NCBI GenBank assembly: GCA_964526565.1
Contig: CAZGMC010000006.1
Coordinates: 1-64,000 of the forward strand
Direction: 5' to 3'
From: CAZGMC01 sp964526565
GTDB taxonomy: Bacteria > Pseudomonadota > Alphaproteobacteria > DSM-16000 > Inquilinaceae
Length of the DNA stretch: 64,000 nucleotides
Below the pieces are notes generated by a model. It worked only from the letters and a program-made list of their open reading frames with translations, had not been told where the DNA came from and did no database searches. Shown here piece after piece: positions 16,982 through 25,395 of this stretch (positions are counted from its first letter, which is position 1; each line of letters begins with the position of its first letter). Position numbers and translations under genes: made by a program.

Positions 16982-17518
16982 ATAGCCAGAGGACCGTACA
17001 ACGCACCCCCGACCAGGGAAGGGCCGAGGGTCAACCGGGAGATCGACCACCATTCCGTCCGGCTGATCGCAGCGGACGGGGAGATGATTGGCGTCGTTTC
17101 CATTCGCGATGCACTGTATGCGGCCGAGGAGGCTGGGCTGGACCTCGTCGAGGTATCGCCCAATGCCGACCCGCCGGTGTGCAAAATCCTTGACTTCGGC
17201 AAGTACAAATACGAATCGCAAAAGAAGAAGAACGAAGCGAGGAAGAAGCAGAAGATCATCGACGTCAAGGAAATCAAGCTCCGTCCCAACATCGACGACA
17301 ACGACTACCAGGTCAAGCTGCGCAACGCCCGGCGGTTCCTCGACGAGGGCGACAAGGTCAAGGTGACCATGCGCTTCCGCGGCCGCGAACTGGCGCACCA
17401 GGATCTGGGCATGAACGTGCTGGTGCGCGTGCGCGACGAGCTGGAGGACCTGTCGAAGGTCGAGCAGATGCCGAAGATGGAGGGGCGGCAGATGGTGATG
17501 GTCCTGTCGCCGAAATAA
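16982..17518 (+). CDS. infC: Translation initiation factor IF-3 (AUA start)
   Basis: 178 residues of IF-3, which binds the 30S subunit and proofreads start codon selection. Both domains are present: N-terminal VNREIDHHSVRLI..LVEVSPNADPPVCKILDFGKYKYE, a lysine-rich linker, and C-terminal KLRNARRFLDEGDKVKVTMRFRGRE. The family N-terminus (A-R-x-P-Y-N) requires initiation at ATA (16982), 5 bases after a perfect AAAGGAGGT. There is no ATG, GTG or TTG at this position. A non-canonical start codon is the known basis of infC autoregulation, since IF-3 discriminates against it; AUU is commonest and AUA is rarer. Confidence 0.93.
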   Translation: MARGPYNAPPTREGPRVNREIDHHSVRLIAADGEMIGVVSIRDALYAAEEAGLDLVEVSPNADPPVCKILDFGKYKYESQKKKNEARKKQKIIDVKEIKLRPNIDDNDYQVKLRNARRFLDEGDKVKVTMRFRGRELAHQDLGMNVLVRVRDELEDLSKVEQMPKMEGRQMVMVLSPK

Positions 17519-17533
17519 CGCGGCGGCGGCCGG

Positions 17534-18919
17534 TCAGCCTTCGGGCAGGAGTGGCTGAAGGGGCGGCCCTTCGGTCAGGTCGGAGTCCTGCCAGGCGCCG
17601 ATATTCGGCCGCCCCGGACCCGGCTGGCTGCACCAGTCCTCCGCCCCCGACCAGTCGTGACGCGCCCGCAGCCGGATCGCGGTGCCGGCGCCGCGCGCCG
17701 GGCTGTGGTCGTGAAGCCGGACATCGCCGCGGGCCGGATCGCGGAACCCGGGATCGGTCTCGCCGAGCCCGTGCGCCTCCTGGCCGTGTCTGCTGCGCAG
17801 GGCGCCGAACGGCCTGCTGGACAGGTCGTAGTCGAACACGACCGAGGACGGCCACGCCTCGTCGGCACCAGGCGGAAAGCCGCGGACGAACGCGCGGTCG
17901 TCCAGCTTGTTGACCTTGCCGCCGCGGTTGTCCTGGAAGGGCTGGCCGGGGCGGCCGTCGAACCAGATCAGGTTGCCGTACAGATACCAGAACCCGCCGC
18001 GCACGGCTTCCAGAGAAAAGGCCGCATGGCAGTTCTTGATGCGGTTATGGCAGACGTGCCAGTTCAGCGCGGTGACCTCGGGCTCGACGGCGTTGTCGCG
18101 GATGTTCTCGAACGTGTTGTCGCGGATGACAACGTCGACGTTGACGGCGCGCACCGGCGGCGAGGCATCCCGGTCGGCCGTCAGGCGCACGCCGTTGAAG
18201 GCGTTGCGCACGTGGTTGCCGGCGATGCGCACGTCGCCGGCGATGTCGACGCTGCCGAACAGGGCGCCGTTGTAGTATGCGTAGCGGCCGTGGTGGCTCT
18301 CAACGAAGGGGATCTCCGACCACAGCGCGCCGGTCGGGTCCTGCACCCAATGGCTGTCCAGCACCCGGAACCCGCGCGATCCGCGCCCGCGCGCGAACAG
18401 CACATAGGTGCCGGCCTGGACCTCGACGCGGTTGAGGGTAATGCCGGTGCAGCTCTCGGCATAGACGAAGCACGGCCAGCAGTCCTGCACCGCCACGTCG
18501 GCGATCTCGATGTATCGGCAGCCGGTCAGCCTGAAGAACGCATAGTCGTCGCCATCGGGCAGCTTCGGGTAGATCGAGCCGGCGGCGTTGGTGCCGCAGA
18601 GGCGCGACAGCAGCGTCCCGTCCGGCGCCCGCGTGCCCCGAATCCGGATCGGCGCGCCGTCCCGGCCGCGGCGGCGGTACAGCGCGACGGCGCGGTGGTA
18701 CATGCCCGGCAGCAGGTGCACGGTGGCCCCGGCCGGCGCCAGCGCCAGCGCCTCGGCCAGCGGCAGCGTCGCCCGCGTCTGCCCGTTCACATACCGGTCG
18801 TCGCCGCGCGGCGTGGCATAGATGTCGGTGATCGCGCCGCCGGCGTCCCGCACCACCGGCGCCCCAAGCACATCGGGCGGCGTTTCAAGCCGGTCGCAGT
18901 CTTCGGGGAGGGAGGACAT
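17534..18919 (-). CDS. Right-handed parallel beta-helix protein
   Basis: 461 residues with the repeated strand-turn pattern of beta-helix proteins: the entry motif ATLPLAEALALAPAGATVHLLPGMYH, then successive coils such as YIEIADVAVQDC, GITLNRVEVQAGTYV, VRIAGNHVRNAFNGVRL and VVIRDNTFENIRDNAVEPE. This fold is shared by pectate lyases, polysaccharide lyases and phage tailspikes; no catalytic triad could be assigned. No signal peptide is visible from the ATG at 18919, which follows GGGAGGGAGG. Convergent with infC. Confidence 0.75.
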   Translation of the reverse strand: MSSLPEDCDRLETPPDVLGAPVVRDAGGAITDIYATPRGDDRYVNGQTRATLPLAEALALAPAGATVHLLPGMYHRAVALYRRRGRDGAPIRIRGTRAPDGTLLSRLCGTNAAGSIYPKLPDGDDYAFFRLTGCRYIEIADVAVQDCWPCFVYAESCTGITLNRVEVQAGTYVLFARGRGSRGFRVLDSHWVQDPTGALWSEIPFVESHHGRYAYYNGALFGSVDIAGDVRIAGNHVRNAFNGVRLTADRDASPPVRAVNVDVVIRDNTFENIRDNAVEPEVTALNWHVCHNRIKNCHAAFSLEAVRGGFWYLYGNLIWFDGRPGQPFQDNRGGKVNKLDDRAFVRGFPPGADEAWPSSVVFDYDLSSRPFGALRSRHGQEAHGLGETDPGFRDPARGDVRLHDHSPARGAGTAIRLRARHDWSGAEDWCSQPGPGRPNIGAWQDSDLTEGPPLQPLLPEG

Positions 18920-19012
18920 GGCGGCACACCTCAGACCGTGCAGCGAACCTGCAAGGCGTTGAACGGCAAGCTGTCAGAGGCCCGAAATTTGAAAAACACA
19001 GTCAATGTTCTG

Positions 19013-19450
19013 TCAGCTCTCAGCATTTGACAAGATCTTTTCCCGCTCCTGTTCAGGGTTGTGTTCATTCGTATCCTGATTCTGGGCCGCCTTCTCGTCA
19101 TGATAACTTGCCACAGCCAGATCCTTTTCGGAAAGGTTCCCCTCCCTCTCAATCAGTTCGGAGAACGGTGCAAACTTGACGATGAGAGCTACATCAAAAA
19201 TGTGGCTGAGCTTTTTGAGTGTCTTCAAGGTAAAGTTCGAATAGCCCGGAACCTCGTACCGCGCCACGACGCTCTGCGACGTGCCAAGCCGCTCCGCCAG
19301 TTGCGCCTGGGAGAGTCCGGCCTTGCGCCGCAGCGCGAGTATCTGGGCAGGCAGCGACGCCTCGATACGGCCTTCCACAAGGCCCTCACGAGCCTCCTTG
19401 TCCTCCATCATTTCACTGAGCCGGGAAGGTGCCATGGTGTCGATCTCCAT
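19013..19450 (-). CDS. XRE-type HTH antitoxin
   Basis: 145 residues with a Cro/XRE helix-turn-helix at residues about 35-90 (ILALRRKAGLSQAQLAERLG, SQSVVARYEV). The N-terminal IEASLPAQI and the IFDVALIVKF tail are typical of antitoxins encoded after a RelE/HigB-like toxin. It overlaps the upstream toxin gene by 43 bp, an organisation in which the antitoxin represses its own operon. An alternative start at 19435 (MAPSRL) is possible. G+C is clearly below the local average. Confidence 0.85.
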   Translation of the reverse strand: MEIDTMAPSRLSEMMEDKEAREGLVEGRIEASLPAQILALRRKAGLSQAQLAERLGTSQSVVARYEVPGYSNFTLKTLKKLSHIFDVALIVKFAPFSELIEREGNLSEKDLAVASYHDEKAAQNQDTNEHNPEQEREKILSNAES

Positions 19451-19812
19451 TCCGGGTCGCCCTCGACGTCCTTCAAGCGCGCCAGGGCCGTCTTCTTGTC
19501 GGCTTTCGGTATGGTGCCTTTCTCAATCGTGCACAGGACGATGGTAAACGTACGCCGGTAACCAAGCGGACCGTATTGCCCGAGCAGGCGGTGCTGAACG
19601 TTGCCGAGCCTCAACCGCAACTCGACCAATCCCTTGCCATCCCCTTTGAGGGGTTTCGCCCACGTGACTGGCCACCTCCCCGCCTCGTCCCATTCCGCAT
19701 ACTGACTGAGAAAGGCATACGCCTTTAGCCTCTTCATTGTCGTCAAGGACCAGAACCATTGATCCAGTTCGACCTCACCACGCGCCGAGACGTAGCTGCG
19801 ATAGGCCCACAT
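19408..19812 (-). CDS. RelE/HigB-type toxin (phage Gp49-like)
   Basis: 134 residues from MWAYRSY (an ATG at 19866 would add 18). The sequence follows the RelE-like mRNA interferase pattern of the Gp49/HigB group: LDQWFWSL near the start, WAKPLKGDGKGLVELRL, YRRTFTIVLCTIEKGT and KKTALARLKD. Such toxins cut mRNA in the ribosomal A site. Toxin-first order with an overlapping HTH antitoxin defines a type II system. Base composition suggests acquisition. Confidence 0.82.
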   Translation of the reverse strand: MWAYRSYVSARGEVELDQWFWSLTTMKRLKAYAFLSQYAEWDEAGRWPVTWAKPLKGDGKGLVELRLRLGNVQHRLLGQYGPLGYRRTFTIVLCTIEKGTIPKADKKTALARLKDVEGDPEWRSTPWHLPGSVK

Positions 19813-19978
19813 GGATATAGCAATTTTGCGATGGCGTTGCAACAGGTGCGATGGCACGCCCGCCATGCTACGGGCGTCAGTCCGGTCGAACTGCCGCTCC
19901 TGACCTTAAAACGAACTCGGCCGACTCGGATGATCAATAAAAGATCATTCCGCCCCAAAAAACAATGCGATTTCTGCC

Positions 19979-21316
19979 CTATTCCCGCTCAACCCTAAGG
20001 TCCAGGAAATGCGTTGCGCAGGAGATGCAGGGGTCGTAGTTGCGGATGGTCTGCTCGCAGCGCCATTTCAGGGCTTCGTCGGGCATGGCCAGGTTGGCCT
20101 GGACGACGCCCAGCAGGTCGCGCTCGATCTGCGGCTGGTTCTGCGAGGTCGGCGGGATGATCTTCGCCGACACGATCCGCCCTTCGGCGTCCAGCTCGTA
20201 GCGGTGATAGAGGATGCCGCGCGGCGCCTCGGTGGCGCCGTGGCCGATGCCGGCGCGCGGCGCCAGCGGCACCGCCGGGGCCGCCGGCCGCTCATAGGCC
20301 CGCACCAGGCGCAGCGCCTCCTCGCATGCGTAGACCGTCTCGACCATGCGCACCAGCAGGCTCTTGAACGGATTGCGGCATACCGGACCGAGCCCGGCCG
20401 CGCGCGCCGTCGCCTGGGCCCGCTCCGAGAGCTGGGCGAAGTTGTTGGTGTAGCGGGCCAGCGGCCCGACCAGATAGGGTGCCCGGTTGTCCAGGTCGAC
20501 GCCGTGCAGGGCATTGGAGTGGGCGACGTGCTCCTCGTCGAAATGCTCCAGGTATTCGTCGACCGGGATGTCCAGGCCGCGGTTGGAGACGACGCGGCCG
20601 TCCTCGATGGCGTACCGGTCCGGCAGGGACAGCGAGACGCAGGTGTAGTCGTACTCGAACGCCGGAAAGTCCAGGCCGGCGAAGACGCGGGTCAGGTCGA
20701 CCGCCGCCTCGATCGCCCACTCCAGCTCGTCGGCCAGGGCCCGCACCGCGGCGGTCGGCGGCACGCTGTAGAAGCCGCCGACGCGGGTATTGACCGGGTG
20801 CACCGCCCGCCCGCCCAGCAGCGCCATGATCTCGTTGCCGACCTTCTTCAGCCGCAGCGCCTTCTCCACCACCTCCGGCTGCGTCTGGGCCAGCTGCAGC
20901 GCGTCGTCCAGACCGAGAAAGTCCGGCGCGTGCAGCATGGCGGCGTGCAGCACGTGGCTCTGGATCCATTCGCCGCAATAGAACAGCCGCCGCAGGTCGG
21001 CCAGCGGGCCCTCCACGGGGGCGCCCAGGGCCTGCTCCATGGCCTTGCTCGAGCTCATGATGTAGGCCACCGGGCAGATGCCGCAGATGCGCGCGGTGAT
21101 GTCCGGCGCATCGGAGAACCGGCGGCCGCGCAGCAGCGCCTCGAAGAACCGCGGCGGCTCGAAGATGCGGAAGCGGATGTCCTTGACCACGCCGTCCTTG
21201 ACGCGGACGTACAGGGCGCCCTCGCCCTCGACGCGGGCCAGGGCATCGACCTTGATGGTGCGCGTGCCGGCGCCAGTGTCGCTCGCCGGCCCGGCGCCGG
21301 GGGGCGCGTCATTCAT
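19979..21316 (-). CDS. hydA: [NiFe] hydrogenase large subunit, group 3b
   Basis: 445 residues carrying the Ni-Fe active site ligands as ICGICP (C78, C81) and DPCISCATH near the C-terminus (C430, C433). Only nine residues follow the final His, a position where other hydrogenases are cleaved on maturation. Sequence and operon match the cytoplasmic NAD(P)-linked sulfhydrogenase-type group 3b, which couples NADPH to H2 reversibly. The ATG at 21316 overlaps the small-subunit stop (ATGAATGA). Last gene of the operon; no maturation (hyp) genes are in the window. Confidence 0.93.
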   Translation of the reverse strand: MNDAPPGAGPASDTGAGTRTIKVDALARVEGEGALYVRVKDGVVKDIRFRIFEPPRFFEALLRGRRFSDAPDITARICGICPVAYIMSSSKAMEQALGAPVEGPLADLRRLFYCGEWIQSHVLHAAMLHAPDFLGLDDALQLAQTQPEVVEKALRLKKVGNEIMALLGGRAVHPVNTRVGGFYSVPPTAAVRALADELEWAIEAAVDLTRVFAGLDFPAFEYDYTCVSLSLPDRYAIEDGRVVSNRGLDIPVDEYLEHFDEEHVAHSNALHGVDLDNRAPYLVGPLARYTNNFAQLSERAQATARAAGLGPVCRNPFKSLLVRMVETVYACEEALRLVRAYERPAAPAVPLAPRAGIGHGATEAPRGILYHRYELDAEGRIVSAKIIPPTSQNQPQIERDLLGVVQANLAMPDEALKWRCEQTIRNYDPCISCATHFLDLRVERE

Positions 21317-22100
21317 GGGCTTCGCTCTCTCTGCGGAAGGCTTCCGCGCCGGCGTTGAACGAGCGGAAGGCGTGGCGGATGTCGCGCTGGGCCATGCCGT
21401 GGCCGGCGAACCAGTTGGCCAGGCTGGCCGTATTCGGCCGCTCCTTCGGGCCGAAGCAGCCATAGCAGCCGCGGTCGCAGGCCGGGCACAGATTGCCGCA
21501 GCCGGCCTGGGTGACCGGCCCCAGGCACGGCTTGCCCTCGGCGACCATCACGCACACGGTGCCGCGGCGCTTGCACTCCACGCACTGGCTGTAGGCCGGC
21601 ACGTTGGGCTTGCGCCCGTTGAGGAAGGCGTTGAGCACCTCGAGCAGCTGGAACCGGTTGATCGGGCAGCCGCGCAGCTCGAAGTCGACCGGCACGTGGT
21701 CCTGGATCGGCGTCGAGGTGGCCAGGGCGTCGATGTAGTCCGGGTGGGCGTAGACGGCGGTGACGAAGTCGTACAGCCGGCCGAAATTGCGCAGCGCCTG
21801 GATGCCGCCGGCGGTGGCGCAGGCGCCGATGGTGATCAGCACCCTGGACTGGCGGCGGATCCGGCGGATACGCCTGCCGTCCTCCGGCGTCGAGATCGAG
21901 CCCTCGACCAGCGAGATGTCGTACGGCCCCTTCACCTGCGCCCGCGTCGCCTCGAGGAAATAGGCGATCTCGACCGCACCGGCGACGGCCAGCAGCTCGT
22001 CCTCGCAGTCGAGCAGGCTGAGCTGGCAGCCATCGCAGGAGGAGAACTTCCACACGGCCAGCTTGGGCCGCTCCATCGGGCCGTGGTTGATCGTGCCCAT
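21309..22100 (-). CDS. hydD: [NiFe] hydrogenase small subunit, group 3b
   Basis: 263 residues. The proximal [4Fe-4S] ligands are seen in SSCDGCQ (C22, C25), GACATAGG and RGCPI. A C-terminal cysteine-rich region (CVECKRRGTVC, GCGNLCPACDRGCYGC) supplies further Fe-S sites. There is no Tat signal, consistent with a soluble cytoplasmic enzyme. It relays electrons from the large subunit to the HydG/HydB diaphorase part. Separated from hydG by 4 bp. Confidence 0.93.
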   Translation of the reverse strand: MGTINHGPMERPKLAVWKFSSCDGCQLSLLDCEDELLAVAGAVEIAYFLEATRAQVKGPYDISLVEGSISTPEDGRRIRRIRRQSRVLITIGACATAGGIQALRNFGRLYDFVTAVYAHPDYIDALATSTPIQDHVPVDFELRGCPINRFQLLEVLNAFLNGRKPNVPAYSQCVECKRRGTVCVMVAEGKPCLGPVTQAGCGNLCPACDRGCYGCFGPKERPNTASLANWFAGHGMAQRDIRHAFRSFNAGAEAFRRESEAHE

Positions 22101-22104
22101 GGGT

Positions 22105-23070
22105 CTAGAGCTCCCAAATGGTAAAGATGTCCTCGACGCGGTCGAAGCGGTACACCGGGCCGTCGCGGCAGACGAAGGTCGGGCCGAACTGGCAGTGGCC
22201 GCAGAAGCCGACCGCGCACTTCATGTTGCGCTCCATGCTGATGTAGACGCGGTCGCTGCCGACGCCGCGGTCCTGCAGCGTCTGCACCGCATAGCGCATC
22301 ATGATCTCCGGCCCGCAGACATAGGCCACGGCGTGGTGCCGGTCGAAGCCGCCACCCTTGATCAGGTCGGTGACGACGCCGACACGGCCGTTCCAGCGGC
22401 CGGTGGCGCGGTCCACCGAGACCTGGACGTTGACATCGAAGCGGCTGCGCCAGGTCTGCAGTTCCTGCCGGTACAGGATGTCCTCGGGCGTGCGGGCGCC
22501 ATAGAAGATGACGACGTTGCCGTACCTGCCGCGCTCGGCCAGCACGCGGTAGATCGCCGGGCGCAGCGGCGCCAGGCCGATGCCGCCGGCGACGAACACG
22601 ACGTCCTCGCCATGGGCCGCCTCGACCGGCCAGTGCGAGCCGAACGGCCCGCGCACGCCGATGGTGTCGCCGGCGCGGCGCCCGGCCAGGGCCTGGCGCA
22701 CGCGGCGCTTCTGCGCACCGTTGCTGCCGTGGAGCAGGGCCATGGCCTCGGTCACGCGGCCGACGCTGCGGGTGGTGTGGACCAGCACCGACGGGTCGCC
22801 GGGATCGCCGCTGATGCTGATCGGCACCTCGCCGACGCCGAACACATACAGCATGTTGAACTGACCCGGCCGGAACGTGAAGGCGCCGCCGTCGACCGGC
22901 GTCAGCTCCATGGTGAAGGTGTCCGACAGCTCCTTGCGCGCGCGGCGCACCTTGAAGGGCCGCGGCACCATGGGGTCGGGCGCAACCGTTCCGGCTGTGG
23001 CGGAGCTGGCGGCGGAGCTGGCGGCGGAGCTGGCGGCGGAGCTGGCGGCGGAGCTGGCGGCGGTGTCCAT
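22105..23070 (-). CDS. hydG: Hydrogenase FAD/NAD(P)-binding subunit (HydG-like)
   Basis: 321 residues of the ferredoxin-NADP reductase fold: FAD-binding segment with FRPGQFNMLYVFGVGEVPIS, NAD(P)-binding VVFVAGGIGLAPLRPAIY and CGPEIMM, and C-terminal [2Fe-2S] ligands CAVGFCGHCQFGPTFVC. It is the diaphorase subunit exchanging electrons with NAD(P)H. The N-terminal 25 residues are a Ser/Ala low-complexity tail made by a 12-bp tandem repeat; the true start may be internal, for instance at MVPRPFKV. Confidence 0.92.
   Translation of the reverse strand: MDTAASSAASSAASSAASSAASSATAGTVAPDPMVPRPFKVRRARKELSDTFTMELTPVDGGAFTFRPGQFNMLYVFGVGEVPISISGDPGDPSVLVHTTRSVGRVTEAMALLHGSNGAQKRRVRQALAGRRAGDTIGVRGPFGSHWPVEAAHGEDVVFVAGGIGLAPLRPAIYRVLAERGRYGNVVIFYGARTPEDILYRQELQTWRSRFDVNVQVSVDRATGRWNGRVGVVTDLIKGGGFDRHHAVAYVCGPEIMMRYAVQTLQDRGVGSDRVYISMERNMKCAVGFCGHCQFGPTFVCRDGPVYRFDRVEDIFTIWEL
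23001..23060. repeat. 12-bp in-frame tandem repeat, five copies
   Basis: CGGAGCTGGCGG repeated five times exactly, encoding the ASSA-type N-terminal tail of the HydG-like subunit. Confidence 0.92.
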
Positions 23071-23103
23071 GGCGGCGGCGCCCTCCTCGGGCCGGGTTCG
23101 GGT

Positions 23104-23586
23104 CTAGAGCCTGGCTTTCGGGCCCGGTGCGTACATGTCGATCAGGCGCATGCGCACGGCCCACAGGCGGCGGGCGATGACGGGCACCATGCGCTGGTAG
23201 AACTCATAGCCCAGAGAGTGGTCCTCCTCGCACTTGCCGCGCAGGCACCTGGCATCCATGCTGAGGGCCCGGACCAGCTCCATGGCACGGCAGTCGAAGG
23301 TCCAGCGGTACGGCGGCACGATCCACGACCAGCCCAGGATGTCGCCCTCGCCCAGCGTCTCGATGACGATCGGGTCGCGGCCGGGCACGCGGATCTCCTG
23401 GGCGACCGTGCCGTGGCGGATCAGGTAGAACTTGTCGGCGGGATCACCTTCGCGCTGGAACACGCGGCCGGCCTCGAAGCGCTCGTTGGCGGCGCACCCG
23501 GCCAGCAGGTCCAGCGCCGGCTGGTCGAACCCCTCGAAGAACGGATGCTCATGCAGCAGGCGTTCCAGCCCCTCGATCGCGACCAT
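23104..23586 (-). CDS. Cyclic-nucleotide-binding-domain protein in the hydrogenase operon
   Basis: 160 residues comprising one cNMP-binding beta-roll (residues about 8-130: FFEGFDQPALDLLAGCA, KFYLIRHGTVAQEI, IETLGEGDILGWSW) with no C-terminal HTH, so it is not a Crp/Fnr transcription factor. A GGGAGGAGC ribosome-binding site precedes the ATG, whose A is shared with the stop of the beta subunit (TGATG). Its place between electron-transfer subunits suggests a regulatory or structural subunit. The phosphate-binding Glu/Arg pair of true cAMP binders is not evident, so the ligand is unknown. Confidence 0.85.
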   Translation of the reverse strand: MVAIEGLERLLHEHPFFEGFDQPALDLLAGCAANERFEAGRVFQREGDPADKFYLIRHGTVAQEIRVPGRDPIVIETLGEGDILGWSWIVPPYRWTFDCRAMELVRALSMDARCLRGKCEEDHSLGYEFYQRMVPVIARRLWAVRMRLIDMYAPGPKARL

Positions 23587-24716
23587 CAGCTCCTCCCATC
23601 GGTATCGGTGTCCGCGTCCGCGATGGCGCGGGCCTCTTGCGTTATGTCGATGCCGACCGGGCACCAGGCGATGCAGCGGCCGCAGCCGACGCACCCCGAC
23701 ACGCCGAACTGGTCGTGCCAGTGAGCAAGCTTGTGGGTCATCCACTGGCGGTAGCGGGCGCTCGTCCCGCGGCGGATGCTGCCGCCGTGGATGTAGGAGA
23801 AGTCCAGGCCGAAGCACGAATCCCACCGGCGCCAGCGCTCGGCGGTGTCGCCGGCCAGGTCGGTGGTGTCCTCCACCGTGCTGCAGAAGCAGGTCGGGCA
23901 GACCATGGTGCAGTTGGCGCAGCCAAGGCAGCGCTCGGCGATCCGCTCCCAGTGCGGGCTTTCCAGGTTGCGCTTGAGCAGGTGCCCGACGTCCGGAACC
24001 ATGCTGCGCCGGATCTGGCCGGCGGCGCGCTGCGTGGCCGCGGCAGCGGCGTCCAGGTCGGCCGGTTCGGCCGGACGCGCCGGCACGCCGGCCAGCAGGG
24101 TGGCGCCGCGGCCGCTGCCGCACTCGAGCAGGAAAGTGCCGCCGTCGCCGAGCTCGGTCAGGGCCAGGTCGTAGCCGCTCTCGGCGCGCGGCCCGGTGCC
24201 CATCGAGGTGCAGAAGCAGGTGCCGGCGGCGCGCCCGCAGTTGACGACGATGATGACGGCCGCGGCGCGGCGGGCGACATAGCCGGGGTCGGCATGGTCG
24301 CCGTTGTCGAACACGCGGTCCTGGACGCGGATCGCCGCCAGGTCGCACGGGCGCACGCCGAGCAGGGCATAGGGCGGGACGGACGCCGCGCCGCTCTCCA
24401 CCTCGAAGCCGCCATTGGCGCGGCGGGCGCGGAACAGGCGCTGTTCCGGCGGGAACAGCCAGCGTTTCCAGGTGTGCGGCCCGACCACATGGTCGAACAG
24501 CCGGTCGGCGCCGGTCTCGACCAGGCGATAGCGGCCGCCGTCCTGCTCGTCGGCAAGGCCGGCCGGCAGGTCGTCGGCGGACTCCAGCGGCTCGTAGACG
24601 ATGGCGGCGCCGGACTGCCGCGGACCGATCACGGTGTGCCCGGCGTCCTGCAGGGCTGCAACAAGAGCGCGCAGGCCGTCCCGGTCGATGACCACCTTGT
24701 CCTGGATGTCGCTCAT
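23586..24716 (-). CDS. hydB: Hydrogenase iron-sulfur (beta) subunit, HydB-like
   Basis: 376 residues of the 4Fe-4S dicluster sulfhydrogenase beta family. Two ferredoxin-type clusters at the C-terminus: CLGCANCTMVCPTCFC and CVGCGRCIAWCPVGID. Upstream conserved segments are PYALLGVRPCDLAAI and ECGSGRG. It transfers electrons between the diaphorase and the hydrogenase dimer. The start MSDIQD (24716) is used; the in-frame extension upstream only translates the hexanucleotide repeat. First gene of the five-gene operon. Confidence 0.92.
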   Translation of the reverse strand: MSDIQDKVVIDRDGLRALVAALQDAGHTVIGPRQSGAAIVYEPLESADDLPAGLADEQDGGRYRLVETGADRLFDHVVGPHTWKRWLFPPEQRLFRARRANGGFEVESGAASVPPYALLGVRPCDLAAIRVQDRVFDNGDHADPGYVARRAAAVIIVVNCGRAAGTCFCTSMGTGPRAESGYDLALTELGDGGTFLLECGSGRGATLLAGVPARPAEPADLDAAAAATQRAAGQIRRSMVPDVGHLLKRNLESPHWERIAERCLGCANCTMVCPTCFCSTVEDTTDLAGDTAERWRRWDSCFGLDFSYIHGGSIRRGTSARYRQWMTHKLAHWHDQFGVSGCVGCGRCIAWCPVGIDITQEARAIADADTDTDGRS

Positions 24717-24741
24717 GGTCGCTCCCGCAAAAACGATGTCC

Positions 24742-24800
24742 GGCCTGGGCCTGGGCCTGGGCCTGGGCCTGGGCCTGGGCCGGGGCCTGGGCCGGGGGGG
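24742..24800. repeat. Hexanucleotide repeat in the hydrogenase leader
   Basis: About nine copies of GGCCTG/GGGCCT-type hexamers, ending in a G run, start 26 bp upstream of the hydB start codon. It lies in the untranslated leader or promoter region of the operon, where slippage could change promoter spacing or leader structure. Confidence 0.9.
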
Positions 24801-25143
24801 GGCGCAGCTGCGGCACCTGCCGCATGTATTCCTGTTAAACCCCCGCACCTAAGATTTCATGAGTGTGACGGCCGGGCCAAACTCCCGCCGGCCGGCCAAA
24901 TCGTCGCGCCCGCGCGGAGTGCCGGTCATGGGCCCCGCGTCACGGTCATGGCAACCATGTGTCCCGCGAACGGTGTTTGCCATGAGAGGAATCAACGGGT
25001 GGCGGCATCGGCTGTCGCCGTCACGCCACGGGCAGCGGATTTCCGCGGCCATGCCGAGAGATGCAGAGGGAATGGTATTCTAAACTTTAACAGAATGCCG
25101 TATAAGGGCGGGCATCCAGATTGTGAAGCAGCCGAGGTCCGGG
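24801..25143. promoter_or_regulatory. Divergent region between hydrogenase operon and small gene
   Basis: About 340 bp that must hold the promoters for the hydrogenase operon and the rightward small gene. An A+T-rich stretch at 25070-25110 lies just upstream of the small gene. No specific operator was recognised. Confidence 0.35.
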
Positions 25144-25353
25144 ATGTCGTTCAGGCAGCGCCCCATTGCCGTCGGGGACCGGTTCGCCCGCACCAGCGCG
25201 CCGGACCACGTCTTCCAGATCCTCCGCATCGAACAGCAGCCGAACCTGCCCGCGCACGCCCGCCTGGTGGCCGAGGGCCGCGACCGCGAGCAGATCACCA
25301 TCGGCGTCAGCGCCCTGGCCGACCCCAAGCTGTTCCGCCGCGTCGCCTCTTGA
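25144..25353 (+). CDS. Small hypothetical protein, 69 aa
   Basis: Begins MSFRQRPIAVGDRFAR after a GCCGAGG ribosome-binding site; an upstream ATG at 25123 would add seven residues. Short beta-rich basic protein with FQILRIEQQPNLPAHARLV, resembling small conserved proteins of unknown function in Rhodospirillales. Nothing in the context suggests a role. Confidence 0.6.
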   Translation: MSFRQRPIAVGDRFARTSAPDHVFQILRIEQQPNLPAHARLVAEGRDREQITIGVSALADPKLFRRVAS

Positions 25354-25395
25354 GGCCGCACCGAAGCACGCCGTCACAACGGGTCGGTGCGGCGG

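Noticed and set aside
24742..24800. Repeat tract as a CRISPR array
   Set aside because: Contiguous hexamers without spacers; a simple tandem repeat. The same applies to the other short-unit arrays in the window.
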